A stretch of 11,263 nt of DNA, taken from assembly GCA_900128395.1 (NCBI GenBank), contig LT649949.1, positions 1 through 11,263 on the forward strand. The letters are read 5' to 3'. The stretch is from Stramenopiles sp. TOSAG23-2 (Eukaryota > Sar). Position numbers and translations under genes: made by a program. This document shows positions 6,812 to 11,263 of the stretch, piece after piece (position 1 is the first letter of the stretch; each line of letters starts with the position of its first letter). The notes beneath the pieces are model-generated. The model saw only the letters and a program-made list of their open reading frames with translations, ran no database searches and had not been told where the DNA came from.

Positions 6812-9800
6812 ATGATGAAAAGAAAGAAAATGGTTTGTCATCGTAATAATAATAATACAAATGATTCTTCCAATCATCATATGAAAAGGAAACAACGCCA
6901 TTATTATTATTATAATAATAATAATAATAATAATAATCAACAACTTTTGTATATTCTTTCTATTGTTGCAATTATATTTGCTTTATTTATATCCCCAACA
7001 TATTCACAAGTTGTGGAAGAAGAGAAACGACCACAACCACCTGCAGAAGAAGTAACTGCAAGAAATGCGGATACTAGCTCATATACAAATATCTTGAAAC
7101 AATTGGAACAACCAACGGGTGCTGCTGCTGCTACGACAAAAGCATCGACTGATGGAGTGAAGGAAGAGAAACAAATTCCAAATACAAAACCAGATATTGC
7201 ATCTCCTGATAATAATATGTTAACATATGAACATAATAAATTTGACTATGTCAAGTTACAAAAGATTCTTCACGATAAAACAGCAGATTTTCAAATGAAA
7301 TTTCTACCAGGGCGTGTGAATGTGAAATTAGGTAAAGTTACAATAGATGCATTAAAAGGTCGTCGTAGTGAAGATATTGGTGCAACTGGAGAAATTAACA
7401 ACATTTTTGACCAAAATAGTAATAGTAAAAATAATAAACAAACAAACGGTAATGGTATTAGTAGTACGAGCCGTGTGTTTGGTATAGATGTAAATGAGAA
7501 ACATGTTCATCATTTATTTAAAGGTGCGATCACCGGTATGGAACAACAACAACAACAAGACGTAGCAAATTTGGCAACTGGGCCAATGGATGCAACTGCG
7601 TTGGAATCCGTAGCGTCTGAATCGAAATTACCACAAGTTGTTGCTTTAAAGGAACAAGTAGAAGATGCAAAATTTGAACTTGCAAAAATACCGATAGATG
7701 ATTTAGAAAATCCATCGTATGTAGGGGCAAAGAAAAAATACGATGATGCGTTAGGACGATTACAAGCATCATTGATGCCCACCGGACCATCATCGTCATC
7801 ATCATCCTTTGCACAACCACCAACTGGTGCTACTGGCAATACCAATTATATAAATTTCGATGCACCAACTGGTAGTGTGAATAATAAGAATAATGAAATG
7901 ATACATAACTCTGCTACGTATCGTGTGTTAAAACCTTCTATCTTGCCATTTGGACCAACTGGTACTCGCAATGGTGAAGGTGCGTTACTCGATGCAACTG
8001 GGTTATTAATAGCTAAAAAACGACATGTTCAATTGTTGAAAGACATTGAAATACTTAAAGATGAATCGGAAATGTTGAAAAAATCAAAACGTATGAACGA
8101 AGTAAAAGTAAGACAATTGCAAATGGAAGAATTAAAACAAAAAGTAGTCAACGTGGAAAAAATGATTCAAGATGCTACTGGTGGTGCAACTGGTGGTACG
8201 TCTACTGGTGGTGGAAATGATGATGATTCGATGTATTTTACGTCAACAAGTACTGGTAATAGTAACGGCAAGAAAAAGAAGAAGAGGGAGGAGGAGAAGA
8301 AAAAGAAGAAGATACCTTTTGATGCAACAGGTACTGAGGCTACGACGACGACGACGTTGACTCCAACAACAACCTGTGATGAATGCAAATGTGATAAAGA
8401 AACGGATCAAGTGCAATATGAAGAAGTTCATGGGCATAAATATTGCTATTGCACATCTGCAAATTTTATCACGAAACGTAGACGTTGTTTAGGGCCAATT
8501 CCAAGGAATAGGCCAACTGCTTGCGAGGCATGTGTCTGTGCAGCAGATGAACAACCATTTGGACAAGTTCATACGTTTAAAACATTTGGTGGTACAAATG
8601 CATGTTTATGCGCTGGTAAAGTATCAGTTGGTCGTAGTAAAATATGTAGTGGTGAATTACCAACGGCATATGAAAAGACGATGGATTGTTCATTAGCAAA
8701 ATGCAGTGGTGGTGGTGGTGATCCGGGCCAACGTATTGTATACCAAGCATTAGGCGATGTCAACCGTTACTATTGCATCGATGTACGTACGAATAATCCA
8801 ATTACGGAGCCAAAACATTGTAAAGGTTTTATCAATGCGAAAAAATTATGTACTACATGTACGTGCAATCCAAATGGACGCGCACCCGAACTGGTATATG
8901 AACGAATGAATGGTAATAACATTTGCTATTGCAAAGGTGCAGATGGAAATACAATTAGTGAAGTGTGCCATGGGCCATTACCAAATGGAAACGTCGCACC
9001 ATCTAATATTGCACCGCGTACGGAATCCAATAATTTAATGGCAACGATGTATGGCAATAAAAAATATGTACATTATCAAAAACATTTATCAATGGAAAGC
9101 AAATCTGCAATACAACGTTTAAGGCAAGCATTGAATATTTTAATCGATAACAATGCCTCGTTCCAAGAAATGTTAAATGTCATGAAAAGTTTATCGCACC
9201 AAGTGAAGGCGGATAAAAATTCAGCGGATTTAATCCATTCCTTAGATGCAAAAGGTTGCGGGCATTCCATTGCGGAATATAGTGCAGAAGTGAAACAAGC
9301 GTTGGAACGTAAGCAACAATGCATTGCAGCCGTGAAAGAACGTGAGGTGGAAAGCAATTCTGCAAAGAAAGAGTTTATTAAATTAGTGGATATGGATAAA
9401 TTTGGAAAAGGTAAAATTGCTGATATTAAACGTAGAGAAAAAGTATTAAGTAAAATTGAACAAGCGGAGATGGCATCTGAATTTGCAACGAAAGCATCGG
9501 AAAAGATCTATAAAACTACTATGAATGCATTGATGGGAAATGTGCAAGAAGGGTTGAAAAATAGTGATCCATCCATCGATGAAGATTTAAAAACAAAACC
9601 AAAACCATCCACAACATCAGCAACGAAAGTCGTGCAACAACAACAAGAACCATCGTCTTTTTTAGAGAAAAAAGAAAATATCGTAGAATCAGATATTCTT
9701 ATCAAACAAGAATCGCAAACTGTTGATAAAGTATTAAATTCAATTGCAAAGAGGAAGATACGTAGGAGGAGGCATAATAATAATATGAGAAGTAGTAGTA

Positions 9801-11061
9801 GTAATGGTGGCAAAACAAATAATAATAAGTATGCAGCAGCAGAGGCAGCATCAAAATCGTTACCAAAAGATCCATCAAAAGACAAAGCGTCTACATTGCA
9901 AATACATAAATTTCCAAGGCATACATATAATAACGTCGTCGATAAATGGCATAAAGAAATCAAGGCACATGATAATTTAGAAGAATTAAGTAAATTAGCC
10001 ATGGGTATTCATTCCACCGGGGAGAAAGTGGAAAAAACGATGGAATTGCCTAATGCTGCGGATCAAATGAAAAATTTGAAATTAACGTTGAAAGATGAGA
10101 AAAAAATGGTGCAAACGAATATCTTAGCAAATGATATGAAACGTGGTAATTACGATCGTTTACGCGTGCGAAATGTCCAAGCGAAAGCGGCATTGGCAAC
10201 GGCGGAGCAAAAATTAAACGATGCAAACGTCATGTTGCGTAATGTGAAAGAATTTAGCAATACCATTTTAAGCAGCTGTAATTTAAAATCAAAGCGTTAC
10301 AATGAAGAAAATAAAGAACGTGTGAAAACCATACGTTTAACGGATGATTTAATCGTAGCAATTGAAGGTGCTATTAATGGTGGTGGTGAAAGTGATTTCC
10401 CGAATGTACGTTTAACGGATGATTTAATCGTAGCAATTGAAGGTGCTATTAATGGTGGTGGTGAAAGTGATTTCCCGAATGAATTGTTGTCCGTGGAAAA
10501 AGAACTGCAAAGTCATGAAGGTCGTAAAAATTACACAAAGAAATTCAATGGTTTAGATTTAGCAAAAGATGATTCTACTAAAAAATATTCTGCCATACAA
10601 CCAGGCAATCAATGTACATACATTGTAAAAGCTGGCGATCATTTACAATCCATTCAACAAAAATTTAACATTGCAAATGAAAAAGATCTTAGAAATGCAA
10701 ATATGAATTTAGAAAATCTGTTTGATACGCAGCATCTGAAAATCGTGTATCCACCTGTCGGTACATACGTTGTCGTTCCGCGTAAATTTATTATTACAAA
10801 GAAATTGAAAAAAATGTGTTCAAAAATACAACGTGCTGTAGAAAATACAACCGTGCCTGTGAACCATTTCGTTTTGGAAGATGATGAAGATATGCAAGAT
10901 CAAACGAGAAACCATACGACGTTGCGTGAAGGTGACGAGAAACATATGGAACAAAATCCATTTTGCCATTCAACAATTATCCACGAACACAACCAATTGA
11001 ATAAATTGTTCGTTTTGGAAGATGATGAAGATATGCAAGATCAAACGAGAAACCATACGAC
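6812..11061 (+). CDS. Large secreted/anchored protein: xTG-rich, Cys-rich repeats, LysM
   Basis: The open frame encodes 1417 residues and probably continues in another exon. Residues 1-42 are basic with poly-Tyr/poly-Asn. Residues 44-65 are a hydrophobic segment ending SPTYSQ, either a signal peptide (the internal Met24 would shorten its N-region) or a type II anchor. Residues 100-510 carry about 15 xTG tripeptides (PTG, ATG, STG) and a Lys/Glu-rich charged run. Residues 522-724 are four Cys-rich repeats of pattern CxxCxC...CxC...CxGxxP. Residues 755-910 and 1040-1175 are coiled-coil-like. Residues 1268-1323 look like a LysM domain (YIVKAGDHLQSI... to YVVVP), a fold that binds N-acetylglucosamine polymers such as chitin. 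An extracellular-matrix or cell-wall role is inferred. I recognise no named family. The frame's TGA (11063-11065) lies inside a GTGAGT donor at 11062, so the true C-terminus is likely outside the window. Confidence 0.85.
8375..8983 (+). repeat. Four diverged Cys-rich protein repeats
   Basis: The repeats span residues 522-564, 571-617, 626-674 and 680-724 of the LysM protein. Repeats 1, 2 and 4 each have six Cys in the order CxxCxC, CxC, C, followed by xGx[IL]P. Repeat 3 keeps four: the second Cys of CxxCxC is A629 and the second of CxC is D657. Nucleotide divergence is high, so the duplications are old. Confidence 0.8.
10332..10481. repeat. Exact 75-bp tandem duplication in the LysM gene
   Basis: Bases 10332-10406 and 10407-10481 are identical, and the match ends sharply on both sides. 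The unit is 25 codons (residues about 1175-1199 and 1200-1224, starting RLTDDLIVAIEG), so the frame is kept. It lies between the coiled coil and the LysM domain. Confidence 0.95.
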
Positions 11062-11063
11062 GT
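10868..11063. repeat. Exact 55-bp direct repeat at the end of the LysM gene
   Basis: Bases 10868-10922 and 11009-11063 are identical and offset by 141 (47 codons). They encode FVLEDDEDMQDQTRNHTT at residues 1353 and 1400. Copy 1 continues into coding sequence (TTGCGTGAAGG). Copy 2 runs into the GTGAGT donor, so identity ends two bases inside the predicted intron. Confidence 0.95.
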
Positions 11064-11183
11064 GAGTACCTTACCTGCACCGTGTTGGCGTATTCGCCTT
11101 ACCTGCACCGTGTTCCTTACCTGTTCCTTACCTGTTCCTTACCTGCACCGTGTTGGCGTATTCAACTATACGACGACAGCCTC

Positions 11184-11228
<45 letters not shown>

Positions 11229-11263
11229 TATATATATATACATATAACGGAAAAAGAAACAAA
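11062..11263 (+). other. Introner-like intron, 5' part (acceptor not resolved)
   Basis: It begins GTGAGT immediately after CATACGAC, in phase 2. It then has five CTTACCTG words (about 11070-11145), several followed by CACCGTGTT, a 27-base core at 11151-11177 matching the EF-hand gene's intron at 24 positions, a (CA)n tract (about 11188-11227) and a TA tract. The end aligned with the other intron's TATAG reads TATAACGG. A possible AG follows at 11254-11255 (GGAAAAAG), but the true acceptor may lie outside the window. Retention gives an immediate in-frame TGA. If it is not an intron, it is simply 3' flank and the protein ends at residue 1417. Confidence 0.75.
11188..11227. repeat. (CA)n microsatellite
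   Basis: An essentially pure CA dinucleotide run lies in the 3' half of the predicted intron, followed by a TA run. The homologous intron on the other strand (3496-3620) has the same pair of simple repeats in the opposite order. Confidence 0.9.

Noticed and set aside
9508-10002. 164-residue minus-strand open frame inside the LysM gene
   Set aside because: Shadow of the coding strand: its Leu/Cys-rich runs mirror poly-Asn, poly-Gln and Lys codons of the sense gene.
11054-11177. ATACGACG shared by the exon end (11055-11062) and intron core as a target-site duplication
   Set aside because: The ATACGAC word is part of the conserved core in the other intron too, where the exon end differs (GATCG), so it is not a duplication of the target.

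Overview
The window is eukaryotic nuclear DNA, most likely from an AT-rich protist; the lineage cannot be fixed from sequence alone. Evidence: long open frames in AT-rich DNA without bacterial ribosome-binding sites, a well-supported GT-AG intron, many (TA)n and (CA)n tracts, poly-Asn/poly-Gln runs, and EF-hand proteins of the kind linked to flagella.

Layout. 1-439: AT-rich 5' flank. 440-1417 (+): intronless short-chain dehydrogenase/reductase (SDR) with a hydrophobic N-terminus and an unusual Arg in place of the catalytic Lys. 1418-2660: gene-free, with a GC-richer imperfect inverted-repeat pair, a strong hairpin, palindromes, and a minisatellite at its right edge. 2661-5861 (-): one EF-hand repeat protein that looks like two genes. 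The frame of 3744-5861 stops at a TGA inside a GTGAGT splice donor, and the next exon resumes after a TATAG acceptor at 3496. The splice phases match and an EF-hand module is restored at the junction (about 982 residues, eight modules). 5862-6811: divergent intergenic region with a (TA)n tract and a degenerate minisatellite. 6812-11061 (+): a large secreted or membrane-anchored protein with low-complexity N-terminus, recurrent xTG tripeptides, four Cys-rich repeats, a coiled coil and a LysM domain. It too ends in GTGAGT, and the sequence from 11062 resembles the EF-hand gene's intron.

The main discovery is a family of homologous introns (introner-like). The intron at 3496-3747 (-) and the intron start at 11062 (+) lie in unrelated genes on opposite strands. 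They share the GTGAGT donor, phase 2, a CCTGCACCGTGT minisatellite, a 27-nt core with 24 identities, and a CA/TA-rich tail. A third, more diverged copy abuts the 3' end of the EF-hand reading frame (about 2520-2660). In both clear cases an unspliced intron gives an immediate in-frame TGA.

Three exact in-frame internal duplications (129 bp, 75 bp, 55 bp) lie in the two large genes. They are either very recent or assembly artefacts. There is no sign that the three genes form a pathway; the SDR is probably an unrelated neighbour.
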